From: Climacteris rufus
Lineage: Eukaryota; Chordata; Aves; Passeriformes; Climacteridae
NCBI GenBank assembly: GCA_013398175.1
Contig: VZRZ01002000.1
Coordinates: 83,140-147,139, forward strand
DNA length: 64,000 bases
Direction of reading: 5' to 3'
Numbering within the stretch: the first letter of the stretch is position 1; the number at the start of each line of letters is the position of its first letter. Below the pieces are notes generated by a model. The model searched no databases. It saw only the letters and a program-made list of their open reading frames with translations, and had not been told where the DNA came from. This document shows, piece after piece, positions 38,516 to 51,763 of the stretch. Position numbers and translations under genes: made by a program.

Positions 38516-39867
38516 GAAGTCAATTGCTACTGAATTGTCCAAGGCCTTTGAAAAACAGTAGAAAACTCCAAAATTTCAGCTTTCTATCTCCTTAAACTTT
38601 CCCTTGCACTTGAGAGCTTAAAACTTTCGACTTTTAAGAAGAACTTACAGGTGGGCAGTCAGAGTTCAAAAGCACCTTTTTCCCAAAGCAGTCCTTGGTA
38701 TGGAACCCATCTGAGTACAGGATCCATCTGACAAAGCTCTGACAGTGCCCTAAGAATTCCCAATCACACCCTCAGCTATGAAATGCCCGTGTTGGTTCAT
38801 ACACATACAAAGAATGAAAAGCCACATGAAAAAAAATCCAGAAAGTCATTTTTAACACGTTTAAGGGTATTATACCTATATATCTCAGCAGCTAAAATTA
38901 GATCATTTCAGTAAACCACCTATTTGGAAATCACTGCAGCTGACAGGGCCAAGCAAGTGGACTCACCACACTCCCTTTCTCAGATTTTACCACAGCTCCT
39001 GGAAGTATCCATGTTAGCCTGCATCAGAAACAGGCCTGATGTCTTGTGAATTAAAAAACAACCAACCAACCAACACTAATTAAAAAAGAAACCCCTTGAA
39101 TTCTATTTTTTGCATCTATTCTTGCAGCAGACTCACTGAAGACCTGGGGCAGAACTGTCTGAGTGCTGTACAAAGAAAGAGAAACAAACACTAAGGACAC
39201 CAAAATCTTTTTTCGAACCCCTACAATACACTAATCTCTGCACACTTTCATAATTGCATTTAAAAATAGTTTTCTCCTCATTTATGTCCCAGATTTAACA
39301 GTGATATATTGAGGCCTCATTAAAAAACCATTTTTACCTGCACAAGCCATGGTACCTTCTCTATCTAGTATCAAATGCTGAAAATACTACAGATCTCAGA
39401 ATCCCTCTGACTGGATGTAAGAACTGAGGTTATTGCAGGGACTTCACAGAACAGCCTCTAACACCTGGGCCTTTGGAAAGCATTGATAGGCTTGCACCCT
39501 TCTAAGAAAATTCCACCATCTTTCCTAAGAAAATTCCATAAGCTAAAAAGGACAATGTGTATCAACTGCAGCTGCTGCCTTCCTGTGCACTCATCAAAAT
39601 CAAGGATTTGTGAGGGTTTTCCACGTGTAATTTAGAGGATCACCTTCCCTAGGCAACCTGATTTGACACCAGTAACACATGAGGATACTCCGGCTGTCTC
39701 CTCATGACCCTGTTAGGGACAACAGAACTCCCAGACCCCAGGAGATCCCAGCCAGGGGTGCAGCAGTGTGGGAAATACACCTTTCATGGGTTTAGGGACT
39801 TGTGTTTTGAATGCTTCCCAAGCTGAAAAAAGTGGAAAAGTGCAGGGAGAGTGACTTTTTCAGAAGC

Positions 39868-40136
39868 ACATAGAGAATCCCCAAATAGTTTGGGTTGGGA
39901 GGGCCTTTAAAGCCCATCCCATCCCAGCCCTGCCATGGGCAGGGACACCCCCACCATCCCAGGCTGCTCCAGCCCCATCCAGCCTGGCCTTGGGCACTGC
40001 CCCAGCTGCTCTGGGCACCCTGTGCCAGGGCCTCCCCACCCTCCCAGGCAGGAATTCCTTCCCAATATCCCACCCAGCCCTGCCCTCTGGCACTGGGAAG
40101 CCATTCCCTGTGTGCTGTCCCTCCCAGTGTGTTCAT
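39868..40136 (-). repeat. CR1 LINE 3' fragment, about 270 bp
   Basis: Antisense CR1: TAGTTTGGGTTGGGAGGGCC, GCCATGGGCAGGGACACC, GGCCTTGGGCACTGCC, GCACCCTGTGCCAGGGCCTC, GGAATTCCTTCCCAATATCC. Confidence 0.93.
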
Positions 40137-41015
40137 CTGCTCTCCAGGGTCAGATGAAGGCAGATTCACAGGGCACCACTCTGTGTCAGCACAGTTTCAG
40201 TGGTGTGCAGAAAGGAAGATTTTTCTATTTATCTCAGCGTTGTAATCCTGCTTCCCCACAAAATTTAGACCAGTGGAAGACAAAGGCAGAAGGAACAGAG
40301 GGTGGGTAAGCACAGCAGCCCGATGGGGGCAGAGCTGTTGGCTCAGGGCTCTGAAACACTGCAACTTCCTGAACTCGTGAAGAGGTGATGGAAGTCACTC
40401 AGGAAGTCAATAACATATGGTAAATGCAATATTAAATACAAGTATCAATTTATGCTAAAGTTAATGCAGGCTGAGGACAGCTGTTTTGTAGGCTCATGTG
40501 AGAAATATTATATAAAGGCTCCTTCACTTCATTTCTTTTAACTTAGAAATAGAGCACTCTGCAGGGCCTGACAAGGAAATGATACCCCTTTCCTTTAAAA
40601 TAACATTACTGTCTCAGAGAAGTGTTAGAAAATCCATAAACTGCAATTTTCCTTGGCTCACATAGGGCTTTTCAGCCCCAGAACTCAGAAGTATTCTGTG
40701 AAGAAAGTCAATATCATCAACTGCATTTTCTGAACTGGAGCAGAGGCAAAGTCCCAGGATATGTGAAGGTTACCCAGCAGGTGCAGCACAGTGAGGTCTG
40801 GGGGCTGAGACCGACAGAAAAAAATGTGTCTAATACAACCAAATTCTAAAAATACAGAGCATGAGTCAGGGGGGAATAGAAAATATAGCAACCCTTGAGG
40901 AGCACACAGGCATCAGCCTTGTTACCCAGCTCCTGGGAACGCTGTGCAGCCAGTGCTGCCTCTCCTCCAGCCTGGGCTCACCTACACCAGAACTGTGCCA
41001 GAAACACTGAGGAAG

Positions 41016-41178
41016 GGATGGCCCATCCCTGCAGGGCCCAAGGCTGGGCTGGACGGGGCCTGGAGCAGCCTGGGAGAGTGGAAGGTGTCCCTGCCCATGG
41101 CAGGGGTGGGGTGGGGTGGGGTGGGATGGGCTTTAAGGTCCTATCTATCCCAAACCATTCCATGGTTCTGGGATTCCC
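41016..41178 (+). repeat. CR1 LINE 3' fragment with an internal (GGGGT)n expansion
   Basis: Sense CR1 end: CCCAAGGCTGGGCTGGACGG, GTCCCTGCCCATGGCAGGGG, CTTTAAGGTCCTATC, CCATGGTTCTGGGATT. At 41103-41130 the usual CAGGGGTGG motif has expanded to tandem GGGGT. Confidence 0.93.
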
Positions 41179-42835
41179 CTCAAACAATCCAGGTCTCCAA
41201 CACAAAATCACTTGTCCTCCTGCTAAATCATAAACACAAAACAAGTGGTTTTAAAAAGCAGGTGAAAGTATAAATAATAAACTAAAGAAGAAATAAAAGT
41301 AGCATCAAACAAAGGACTGAAGCTACTCAGGTGCCCAAAACAAACTAGCAACGACAGAAATATTAAAAATAGTGTCTGTCACCTTATATTTACAGTATAA
41401 GAGGACATTCAACCTCCACAAATTTAGAAAGACCTTCAGTTTATTTCTTGTTAAGAAAAAGCTCTGGAGCAAAGCACTTATACAAATTAATAATAAGTAC
41501 TTTGAAAAATACTGTGGATTAAGACAGGGAGGAAGAGTAGGGACGACTTGTTCATGGAACTGTGAATTCATCAATTGCCTTTTCCCAAGAAAAGCACATA
41601 CCAAGGCAAGGTTCAGCAGACAAGTGTGAGGACTCCCCCAGCTCTCTGCAGTGTCCCTTGTCTCAGCCTTTGCTCACCTGGCAGAAGGTGAAATTCATGG
41701 GAGGTGACAAAGCCTGGTGCCTGCTGGGGCTCCAGCTGCCAGCCCAGGGAACCAGTGGAGAGCAGAAAACAACTTCTGCAACCCTGCAGCCTTCACTCCC
41801 CAGGGGCTGGGACTTCAGGCAGCAACAAACCCTAAAATCTGCATGTCCAACGACCTCTAACCAAACGTGAGATGCACTGTGGCACTCTGAGGCAGTCACA
41901 CACCGTGGGAGGAGCAATCTCTGGGACAAGGCTTAAGCAGAGGCTGCTAAAAATGCAAAGTGAAGGAACAGAGTGAGGGAAAAAAATCTCAGGCTTAAAA
42001 TGATCAGGAATAAGGCAGAATACTGAAGGTATGCTGGTTAAACAGAGAATAGTGACATTGCTAAACAAGTTCCTGCAAATATTAACACCTAAATATTGCC
42101 CCTGACTGGAGGTAAGGCAGAGGTTGAAAGTGGAAATTTGATCCACTCAACACAGTGAACACAAGTGAGTTTTTTCCTCCCTCTTCTTTACACTGTATTC
42201 AGAGGACCCTGAGGTCAAACCAACACTGTGAGCACAAATCCAGCCACTCTAAATACAGGGTCAGTAGCTTTACTGTCCTTCATCACACCAAACCACTGTG
42301 CAGCAATTCCAGATGGTAATTGCCCTGTTTATTATCCTCTAAATCCATAGCCTGGACAGGTCAGTTTGGGTATTGCTGGCACAGAGCTGTGCAAGAGGAC
42401 ACATTTTAAAAAGTGAATTAACAGGGCAGTGAGAGGAACATGATGCAGGGTTCAGGATGGAATAAACTCTGAGCAGTGTCCATGAGCACAACAGCCTCAA
42501 GCAGGTGAGCATTCCCTTCACTGCAAATCAACCAGGAGAAAAAAACACCACCAAATGAGACATGCCAGGAAACCTGTGTCACAGGTGAGGACACTGAATT
42601 ACAGCCTGACAGCTCTGAGACACACCTGGAGGTCACAGGCAGCAGACAGGTGTCACACAGTGACTCCCCCCAGACTCCCAGGGCATGGAAAGCTCCCAGC
42701 TGGGAGCAGATGCTGCTGCCTGAGCAACACTGATGGGAACAGACAGTGCTCCAACTGGGGCCAAGGTGGAGAGACGGAAAAAGCAGCCACACATGAAGAA
42801 AAAGAAATTACAAAGTGAACAGTGCAAAAACTGAT

Positions 42836-43246
42836 AGGCTGAGAGTCTGTCTGAGCTGAGAGTGCTCACCTGGAGGAGAGAAGGTTCCAGGGAGACCTCA
42901 GAGCCCCTTCCAGTGCCTAAAGGAGCTTGTAAATAGGAGGGCAAGGGACATCCCATACAGGCAGAGCGTGCTAGGACAAGGGGGAATGGCTTCCCTGCCA
43001 GAGAGCAGGGGTGGATGGGATACTGGGAAGGAATTGTTCCCTGGGAGGGTGGGGAGGCCCTGGCACAGGGTGCCCAGAGAAGCTGTGGCTGCCCCTGGAT
43101 CCCTGGCAGTGTCCAAGGCCAGGCTGGATGGGGCTTGGAGCAGCCTGGGACAGTGGGAGGTGTCCCTGCCCATGGCAGGGGTGGGATGGGAAGGGCTTTA
43201 AGGTCCCTCCCAACACAAACGATCCTGGGATTCCATGACTGTATGA
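42836..43246 (+). repeat. CR1 LINE 3' fragment, about 410 bp (longest in window)
   Basis: Sense CR1 from TGGAGGAGAGAAGGTTCCAG through GGGAAGGAATTGTTCCC and GCACAGGGTGCCCAGAGAAG to TTTAAGGTCCCTCCC and CTGGGATTCCATGACTG. Antisense frames of up to 243 residues here come from this element. Confidence 0.94.
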
Positions 43247-44159
43247 AAATTAAGAGTGGATAAGCAGGAGTCAAGCAGAGCCACAAGCACAGAGACAGCA
43301 GTAGATGAAGATACTGGGGAAGTCTATGTTTTGGGTTGGGTTTTGAAAATAAGGTCTGAAACAAATGATGACCATTGTATTACATGGGGTTGGATGATGC
43401 TTTTAAAAGAATAAAACAGAGTCTTTGCAATGAGCAAGATATGAATTCCAGACACTCCTCTACTGAAACAAAGCAGGTCCAGCTTCTTTGAGGTGACTTC
43501 ACAGAACACCTGATCAGACTGCCCTGTTTGGCTGCTAATAAAACAACCTCCGACCTTCCAAATGTTGGAGGGAGTTGGGGAAGTGCAACTGCAGGTACTT
43601 TGCTCATTTTTTAAAAAAGAAAACATGTATATTAAAGTAATGCAGTTGTCTGTGGCCCACTGCCCACCGCTTGAGTGCCTTCTGTGAGATGAGAACAGCA
43701 TCTTTGTGTTTGCTTTTCTGCAGCTCTGGTCCCTCTGATGGCAGCTTTGCTCTCAGGCTGAGGTTTTATTTCTGTAGACTTAGCCAGCATTTTGCTAAAA
43801 TCTCATTCCTCCACAATGCTGCATGCTTCAAAGAGCATGTTTTTACAAGAAGTTCCCTTCATGCTCAGAAGTCTTGCTGAAAAAGAGGTTAATGCAGACT
43901 GAAAATCGTTGTGACATTATGGACCTTTTAATTGGTTACGAGACCTGCTCTGGGGCACACATTAATAGGGCAGGAGCGTTGTGAGAGCTCCTTCCCTCTC
44001 CTTGACAAACTGCCAGAGGAAGGGAAGCATTTTGGTCTTGTTCAAAGTACTGTGCAATGCATTTAAAAAGCTGAAAGTCAGCGAGTGTAAATGGAGCAGA
44101 GGAGCAGAGTGCTCCGAAGGGGCCGTAAGGGCAGCAGGAGGGGCAGGCGAGGTTTTTAC

Positions 44160-44268
44160 CATAGCGCTGAGCGTCTCCTCCCAGTCCGGCCTCTCCCGGG
44201 GATGGATGCACCTCTGCAGCTCTGGAACAAAGTCATCTTCTTCTGCATGGACAGAGGACTTCATCATT
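44160..44268 (-). CDS. ARHGAP32: ARHGAP32 coding exon (N-terminal region, 'SSVHAEEDDFVPEL...DWEETLSAM')
   Basis: This internal coding exon belongs to the Rho GTPase-activating protein ARHGAP32 (RICS, p250GAP, PX-RICS). The family acts on CDC42, RAC1 and RHOA at synapses and cell junctions. The exon reads MMKSSVHAEEDD, then FVPELQRCIHPRE, then RPDWEETLSAM, which closely matches residues 40-75 of the human long isoform as I remember it. The acceptor is a pyrimidine-rich tract ending CCTTCCAG (AG at 44270-44269). The donor is ATG|GTAAAAA (GT at 44159-44158). The exon is 109 nt: one base completing the previous codon, then 36 codons, ending in phase 0. The upstream exon (METESE-type start in human) was not found up to position 64000, so the upstream intron is at least 19.7 kb. 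The two adjacent ATGs at its start could serve as an initiation site if a non-coding first exon is used. Confidence 0.95.
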
Positions 44269-47200
44269 CTGGAAGGGAGGACAGAAGGTTGGATACTCAG
44301 TGACAAGTTCCAGGTAATCCCACACCCAGTCTGTGACGGTGCTCGCTTATGTGACAACATAAAATGATTTTACACATCCAGAAATCCCACAGACTCCTGA
44401 GCTGCTCCCACTTCCTCATTATACAAGCAGGACAAGAGTGTAAATCTGGTGGAGAGAAATATGCACTTCCTAACCAATCAGTGGATAATTTTGTTTAATC
44501 ACTGCACAATTTGCAAGTCTCACAAGACAAACAAACGCAGAGGAGTGATTTCCAGTTCAGTCCACTTCAGAAAAATGGCTCCTATTGCCCCGGCAAACAG
44601 CAGGAGAAACACACATTTGTAAAGAGAAGCACACAAATTCGATTCTCCTCCTGGAGGTTTTGCCTGAAATAGGGGTAACAGTTTCCAAATCACTCTGAAT
44701 CCACATCCCAAGGTCTGAGCCATCAGGTCTCATTCCTTCCTTATCCTATCTGAAGGGTGAGCACCTCACCTCACCTCATGTGACCAAGGGAAACTTTTCT
44801 TCAGATAAGGAGCTATATTCCAAATACCCTGTGAAGGATATTCCAAGCCTGCACAAAGAACAGAGGCTCACAATGAAAATTGAGAAAGAATTCATAAAAG
44901 CTCCTCAGCCCCTCCATAAGAGAGTACTCTCTAGATACATATCTTTTTTGCACTTTCTGGCCAGTTCAAAGTCTGGTATTACCCATTCTGGTTTCATTAA
45001 ACATTATATTCGAGCAGGTTTTTATTTCCTTCACAGATCACCACTTTTTTATTTAGGATAAGCATTTTGATAATCAGCAGTGCTAAGGCATGGTCAGAAA
45101 GGGCTGGTTCCTAACCCTGCTGATTTATGCACCACTTGACTGAAACATGCCTGGTGAAAGCCAGTTAATAAAACTCCTTTGCTTCAGATCCAAGATTTGA
45201 AGTTCTGAAACCCCAACACGCTGCTTGACACTGGGCCAAAGCATTTAACTCTGCTTTGTTCTCTCCAAGAGGGTTAAGGATGAAGTAATTAACACTTGCA
45301 GTAATGGCACGGCTGGGTTATGGAATTACAGCCTGGATAATCTTATCCCCACCTTTGGGATCATATTTCTGCTCCAATAAAAAGTACATCCCAGAGAAAA
45401 TGAGCCTCAAAACCAGAAGTCAGCAGGCCCCAGGGAAATGGTGCTCACAGGGTCTGTGTGCTCCTCCCGCTGCAAACATCCCCCACTGTCCCCAGGAGGG
45501 AAAAGGCACCCACATGGGGAAAGCTGCAGAGAGCTGAACAATTCTGCAGGAAAATGCCATCATTTAGAACAGAGGTGCAATGTCAGCTCACAAGGGGGAC
45601 TCTCACCTTTGCAATAGGTGTTCAAAAGAATTTGAGGTTTGAAAGACTAAAACTTTTCTGCTCCATTTCTCCTTCTTTGCACATCGAGGGGAGGAAACCT
45701 GGCCTGGCTCTCACAGCCCCAGCTCCAGCACAGGGGAACTCTCCCACTTATTTTAAAGCAAAAGTTGAAACCTGGTTGCAGAGGAAACCAAGTTGTACAA
45801 CTCAGAAACAAGAGATAAACAAACAAATAAGCAATTTTAAAAAGTCTGTTTTTTTAAATCAACGCTATGATTCTGAAAAATTCTCAATACAGCTTTCCTG
45901 AGGATTTCTAGATGTTGGGGTTTGACCACATTGTGGTTGAATAAAGAGATTCTAAACAAATTACCCCACAGCAGCTTCAGTCTAATTCCCTCAGGTGATG
46001 GAATGGAAGGAAGAGTGATGTGATCAAACCCACCTCAACAGCACAGTTTAAACAACCAGCTTATCACAGGGCTTTCTCAGTTTAAAGACTTGAAAATAAT
46101 GGGTCTGCATTTACATCTTTATCAGCACTTGGGAGTACAAATGGATTCACTACACAGCTTCTCAGGCTGCTGGCAATTCCTCCTGGATTTCTCCTCTGAA
46201 ATGTCTTGGCTGCAGTGCTGAGAGTGAGTGCAGAGGAGAATATGTCCTATTTTAAAATAATCCTGGGAATCAGGCACATGGTCAGGGTCTGTACCCTCAC
46301 CCTGGATGAACAGGGACGTCACAGCAACCAGCTCTTTCTACAACACTCCAATCTATTTGCTCACATGATTTCTTTAATCTGTGTCTATAAAACTCCATGA
46401 TGAACTCTTCCCAAACACTTCCCATTGATACCCTGAAACACAATCCCATTATTCTTCCCATGGAAGCTGTTCTGGATTTTTACTGGAAATTAGAAAAGCT
46501 ACACATGCAAAACTGAATCTTTAAAATACTCAATTCTTTGAGCATTTGCCAGACTTGGAAAATTCTACTACTGATGGAAATTCAAACATGGTCACAACAT
46601 CACAGAAATATTGAAAATGATACTGAAGATTTTCTCTCTGACACAATTATCAGCACTTGATAACCATCTGTGCACCCTTATTAATCTTTAACAGCCACTA
46701 TTTAATTCCATGCCATCTGAGACAGAGAGCAAGGAAGGCTGAAGATGCTGCAGGTAATATTAGTCCTTTAAGGATTAAGTCTGGTGGCTTTTTCCTGCCC
46801 ATCGGTGACCTGGATGAAGGAAAATAACCTTGTGAATTTGCAGTGATGAAACAGGGGCAGGAGTAGGGCCAGAAAGGGGGAAGAGGACGAAGAAAAGCAG
46901 CTTCTCAACACACTCTCCTTTCTACACTCTTTCCTCTGGGCATGTAAAACCTCAGAGCACCAGCTGGGGAAGGAGCTTTCCTACCAGCCAGGCATGGGGG
47001 AAACCCTGGCCTCAGCCCAAGACAAGCTTGGAATATTATCTATAGGTATAATCACAATCACACATTTTTATATGCACGTGGATTATGTATATTTGACGTT
47101 ATTTTAATTTATAGAGCAAATAAATAGCCCAACATACCTATGTCTGATTCACCACACATGTCAAGCTGTAAAAAGACCAATTGTCTTGTTTCTGCCATGG

Positions 47201-48281
47201 ATTCTTTTCCACAGTGGGAAAAAACCCCTCAAATCCCAGGAGCACTTACATGAAACACACATGTATCCTGTAAACATTAAAGGCCAAACAAACTAAAGGA
47301 GCTGCTCTGTAACATCTCCATTTGGGCATTTCAGGGGAGCTGTAAATGAGTGAAAAGTCACTACAAAATTTAACCCTGCCCATTAGAATTGAAATATAAT
47401 TTTATTTAAAATGCCACTTCCTCATCATCTCAGCAGCTCTGCCCTTCCAGTGAAATGTGACACTGTTATATTAATAAAAGTTGTGGCTGTACAGAGGCCA
47501 TTAAGCAATTCCTCTGCAGATGAATGAACCCTTCTTCATTGTAAATTGAGAACCAAATGTACTGGAACAAATGTTTACAGGACATTTCACAAAAGGCCCA
47601 GCCCACTTTCACACCCATCCTTTGAAGTTCTCTGGTAGGTCAAGTTGATTAATTTAGTCAGAACTTGTACATTTGTACAGGACACAACTGTATCAAGAAA
47701 ACATCTCATGTCCTTTTCCACCTTCTCAAATCGAATTAGCTGCTCCCATCACTTATGGTATTTCCGTGCTGTATCAGGAATTAAAACCCTCTGGTGCCTT
47801 ATCAAGCATCAAGTCCTGCCTGCTCACAGCGAGCTGTGCCACGGGGCAGGAAACACCTACAGCAGGGTGATTTCTATTTAGTAAAATTTACCTCAAGTAA
47901 ATGTCAACCTTATATTAAATATGTGAATATTCAGCTTGATGTCCCTAAACTCTACAGTTACAGGTTGCTTATAATACTGTAAATTTTAAGCACTCCTTTC
48001 ACTAGATAAGAACTGTCCCTCTGGTTTTGATGGAGTCCCACATCCACAAACCTGATGTATTTTGACACTTGTGTTTGCACAAGAGAGAAAGAATCACAAA
48101 AAGGGGGTTTGTGGAAAGAGCTCCTCGAGTTAAACAAGGACAGAACTTTTGAGACTTTGTGGGATCCCTGCAAGAATGTCTGTTCCCCTCATGTAGGTCC
48201 CTCAGCCCGTCCCCAGTGCCCCAGCACAGGAGCAACACAACTGTCACGGCTTTGGAGCCATCGAGCGGCAGCGGCAGGCAG

Positions 48282-48670
48282 GACACCAGGCGGTGACAAT
48301 TCAGGGCACGAGGCGGTGACAATCCAGGGCACGAGGTGGTGACAATTCAGGGCACAAAGCGGTGACAATTCAGGGCACAAAGTGGTAACAATTCAGGGCA
48401 CAAAGCGGTGACAATTCAGGGCACGAGGCGGTGACAATCCAGGGCACGAGGTGGTGACAATCCAGGGCACGAGGTGGTGACAATCCAGGGCACGAGGTGG
48501 TGACAATTCAGGACACCAGGCGGTGACAATTCAGGGCACGAGGCGGTGACAATTCAGGGCACAAAGTGGTGACAATTCAGGGCACAAAGTGGTGACAATC
48601 CAGGGCACGAGGTGGTGACAATTCAGGGCACGAGGTGGTGACAATTCAGGGCACGAGGTGGTGACAAATT
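48282..48670. repeat. 23-bp minisatellite, 16 full units plus a partial
   Basis: The unit is GGTGACAATTCAGGGCACGA plus a 3-base tail, repeating every 23 bases from 48292 to about 48660. Copies vary at a few positions: TTC/TCC in the middle, CACGAGG/CACAAAG/CACCAGG at the end, and C or T before GGTGAC. The variation is moderate, so this array is older than the 31-bp one. It lies in the region upstream of the first visible ARHGAP32 exon. No gene is supported here. Confidence 0.95.
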
Positions 48671-51258
48671 CCTTCCCGAGGCGCCGATGGTGGGAGAGCC
48701 CTGCCAGGCTCCTGTCCCAGAGCTCAGTGCCTGCCTGGCACAGCCCCCCGGGCACTGGCCGTGTATTCTGAGATTAAATGCCAAACACGATTTGGAGTTG
48801 TGCTCCTCCGTGGGGACATCAGGCACTGCAGCTTCTCCTGGCTGCTCCCCCAACAGTGACTTTTCTTCCTGACCTCAATCTCAGAGGTGAGAGCCAATGA
48901 GAACTGATTTATTAGTTTATTTATTATTGTTGTGCCTGGAGATTGCTCCCCCGATGGAAAAGCACAGCTCTGCCCTACAGAACCAACAATTCAGGAGGAT
49001 TTAGAGCTCCACAGAAAGTGATGTTTTCCAAGATATAAATTTTGCTCCCAAAGCCGCAATTTAATTAATGCCTGTGCTGACACCAATCCAGACTGAAATC
49101 AATGAGCTTCAAACACTATCTGATAAAACTGGTGTTTGTGTCGCTCAAATAATTTGCACAAAAGGCCAAAATAACCCAGCCTAGCCTGGCTGGAGCATGC
49201 CTGTCCCTCCCAATATAATAAGTAGAGTTTGAATCCCATAACTCTCAACCACAGCTTGGAAACATAATCCAGCAGTGAATCAACAGAGAAATACCTTGAA
49301 AACTCTGTTTTAGGGGGTTTAAAATAAGTCAATCAAGATGTAAAGCACTGGGGATGTCACCACACAATATGTAACAGCAGAATTAAGTCAACTTCTCACA
49401 CATGAAATGAGCTGCCCCTTCTCACCAGGAAAGGAAGAAAAATTAATAAACAAGAACTGAGATTTGACCCAAACCTTATGAACACTTGGGCAAGAAGTTG
49501 GAATCATGTGAGAAACACTGATCCATCTGCATTTCTGACCTGAAACTTTTGTCACAAACACACACAAAAATCAGGAAATTACCTAAGGGTGATGGGGAAA
49601 AAGCCAAAGTGCACATACCCCTTTCAACCCAATTTTCCAAGTAAACTCTGTGTCCATGAAACTAAAACTTTTACAGTGGAAAGGAGGAAAATAATCACAC
49701 AGTATGGAGAGACAGCTCAAGAGCCCCAGGAAAAATGAAAGAAGAAATGGGAATTGCAGGCTGACAGTGCTGACCTGATGAGGATTTAATCTCCCATGTT
49801 TCCAATCAGCTTTGTCAACACCTCCCTCATTACATTATGTGCACCTGTATTATATAAAACAAGATTCTGAAGTCTGACTCAAGGATCACACAACATGAAG
49901 CTGGAAAAGCCTGGGAAGGTCAGCTCCAAGCCCACCTCATAAATAAACAAATGCTAAGTGGATTGTGTTTAATCCTTGACCACAGAGTGACACCCTGGCA
50001 CAACTAAAGGGGTTGTTGCGATTGATGGGATAAAGTTAAAAGCTGTAATTGCTATTTTTGATGGAAGATCATCATCAGAGAGCCAAAATTCAGTCAATTG
50101 GGAAGGCACTGCACAGGGAAAATCAGGAGATCACAATAAGAGAATATCTAAAAACCTGGAATGAAATGTCATTCAGATATCAGCACAGAGCAAACTGGAT
50201 TTGTCTGCACACTCTGTGTGCTCCCCAGGCTCTCAGGATGTGTTTATTGCCTGGCTCTGAGTTCACATCAGCAGCTTCAGCCTGGGGTCTGTGGATCTGT
50301 GAGAGTCTCAGAACTGCTACTACAGGGGGGCAGAAGTCAGAAAATTAAAACAAGCTCACTGTGCTGTGCAGCTCTTTAATTCATGTGCACCTCTCGTGGA
50401 ACAGTGGCTTCCCTGGCAAATCTATCATATGGCCACATGAAGGAGGCTGGGAATCTCCAGGCGATGGGAACAGAGGGCTGAGCAAGATCACTACTGTCAC
50501 AATGAAAGATTAACCCCATTTTACTGGTTGTGATTGCTTTCCAAAATTAACCATGTAAGGTACAGCCACAAAGATAGCTTTAAAATACATTATGTATCAA
50601 TTTTTCTGGTTTTTTCAATGTTCAAACTCCAAATTCTGGGGACACCTGTGCCCAGGGAGCCCCAGATCACCAATGCACTGTGATGGAGTGGAAGGGCTCG
50701 TGGGATCCCCAATCCCAATTACAGTCATTCAGTTACAGAAGGTAACTGGCCATCACAAACCACTTCACACAAACTTTTAGTTCTGGGTTTTCTATTCCTA
50801 CAAAGTATTTTTTTAAAGAAAAAAATCACTTCCCACTTGATGTGCCAAGTGCGTGCTTGATCACCACCTATGAAATGAGATTCTCAGCTGCCTGCAGAGA
50901 AATCTCTGAAAGGCCAGAATGGACATGACAGCCCTTGCACTGTGAATGTTCCTGTGCAGAGGGAGGCAGAGAAGGCCGTGGCACTGCAGAGATTAACACC
51001 GTGGTTTCCTGCCCTGCTTCAGCTCTCTGGACATGCTTTAATATAAGCTCCAATACAGGCAGAACAACCATCTTTTCTCAAAGGCTTTACTGAGTTTTCA
51101 GACTTCCAAATACACATCTTGTTTATTAATTTGCAAGAACATTTAAACCACATTTTCTGAGCTCTCAAAGAAAGGTTGCATGAACAAGACCAAATTACCT
51201 GGAATTTAAAACCTTTGGGCAAAAGGACAAGTCTGGGCAGGCCAGCTCCCATTTTATT

Positions 51259-51763
51259 AAAAGCAGGTATCTTCAGGTACCACAGGCAGCCTCTCTCACC
51301 TTGGGAATCAGTTTTTTATTCCCCAACTGAGTTCTTGGTGTCCACAACATCTGAGCATCTCCCAACCCCTCCCAATCCTCACTGCATAAGCAAAGCCCCC
51401 CAAGCCCACGAGGGAATGTGCCTTTAAACTGAAAAAGGATAAATTTAGACTAGATATTCAAAAGGAATCCTTTCCTTTGGGGGTTACACCAGCACAGGGT
51501 GCCCAGAGAANAAAAGCAGGTATCTTCAGGTACCACAGGCAGCCTCTCTCACCTTGGGAATCAGTTTTTTATTCCCCAACTGAGTTCTTGGTGTCCACAA
51601 CATCTGAGCATCTCCCAACCCCTCCCAATCCTCACTGCATAAGCAAAGCCCCCCAAGCCCACGAGGGAATGTGCCTTTAAACTGAAAAAGGATAAATTTA
51701 GACTAGATATTCAAAAGGAATCCTTTCCTTTGGGGGTTACACCAGCACAGGGTGCCCAGAGAA
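51259..51763. repeat. Perfect 252-bp duplication on both sides of a single N (likely assembly artefact)
   Basis: Bases 51259-51510 and 51512-51763 appear identical, beginning AAAAGCAGGTATCTTCAGG and ending GGTGCCCAGAGAA, with one N at 51511 between them. This is what an unmerged overlap of two contig ends looks like. The shared block ends inside a CR1 element, so the first copy carries a truncated CR1 and the second continues into the full element. Confidence 0.93.
51427..51510 (+). repeat. CR1 fragment, truncated by assembly duplication
   Basis: ACTGAAAAAGGATAAATTTAG, then GACTAGATATTC and GGGTGCCCAGAGAA, is the left part of a CR1 element. It stops at the N at 51511 and reappears in full from about 51680. 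Confidence 0.85.

Larger units (their letters stand above)
27311..44159. other. ARHGAP32 intron, 16,849 bp
   Basis: This intron lies between the exons at 44160-44268 and 27219-27310, both bounded by consensus splice sites, and is phase 0. It holds nine CR1 fragments in both orientations and a G-rich expansion at 41103. No further exon or RNA gene was seen. Confidence 0.9.

Noticed and set aside
42633..43364. 243-residue minus-strand frame
   Set aside because: It overlaps the 410-bp CR1 fragment in antisense and shows no reverse transcriptase or other domain.
51259..51763. A genuine recent segmental duplication
   Set aside because: The copies are identical and separated by exactly one N, which is better explained by an assembly join.
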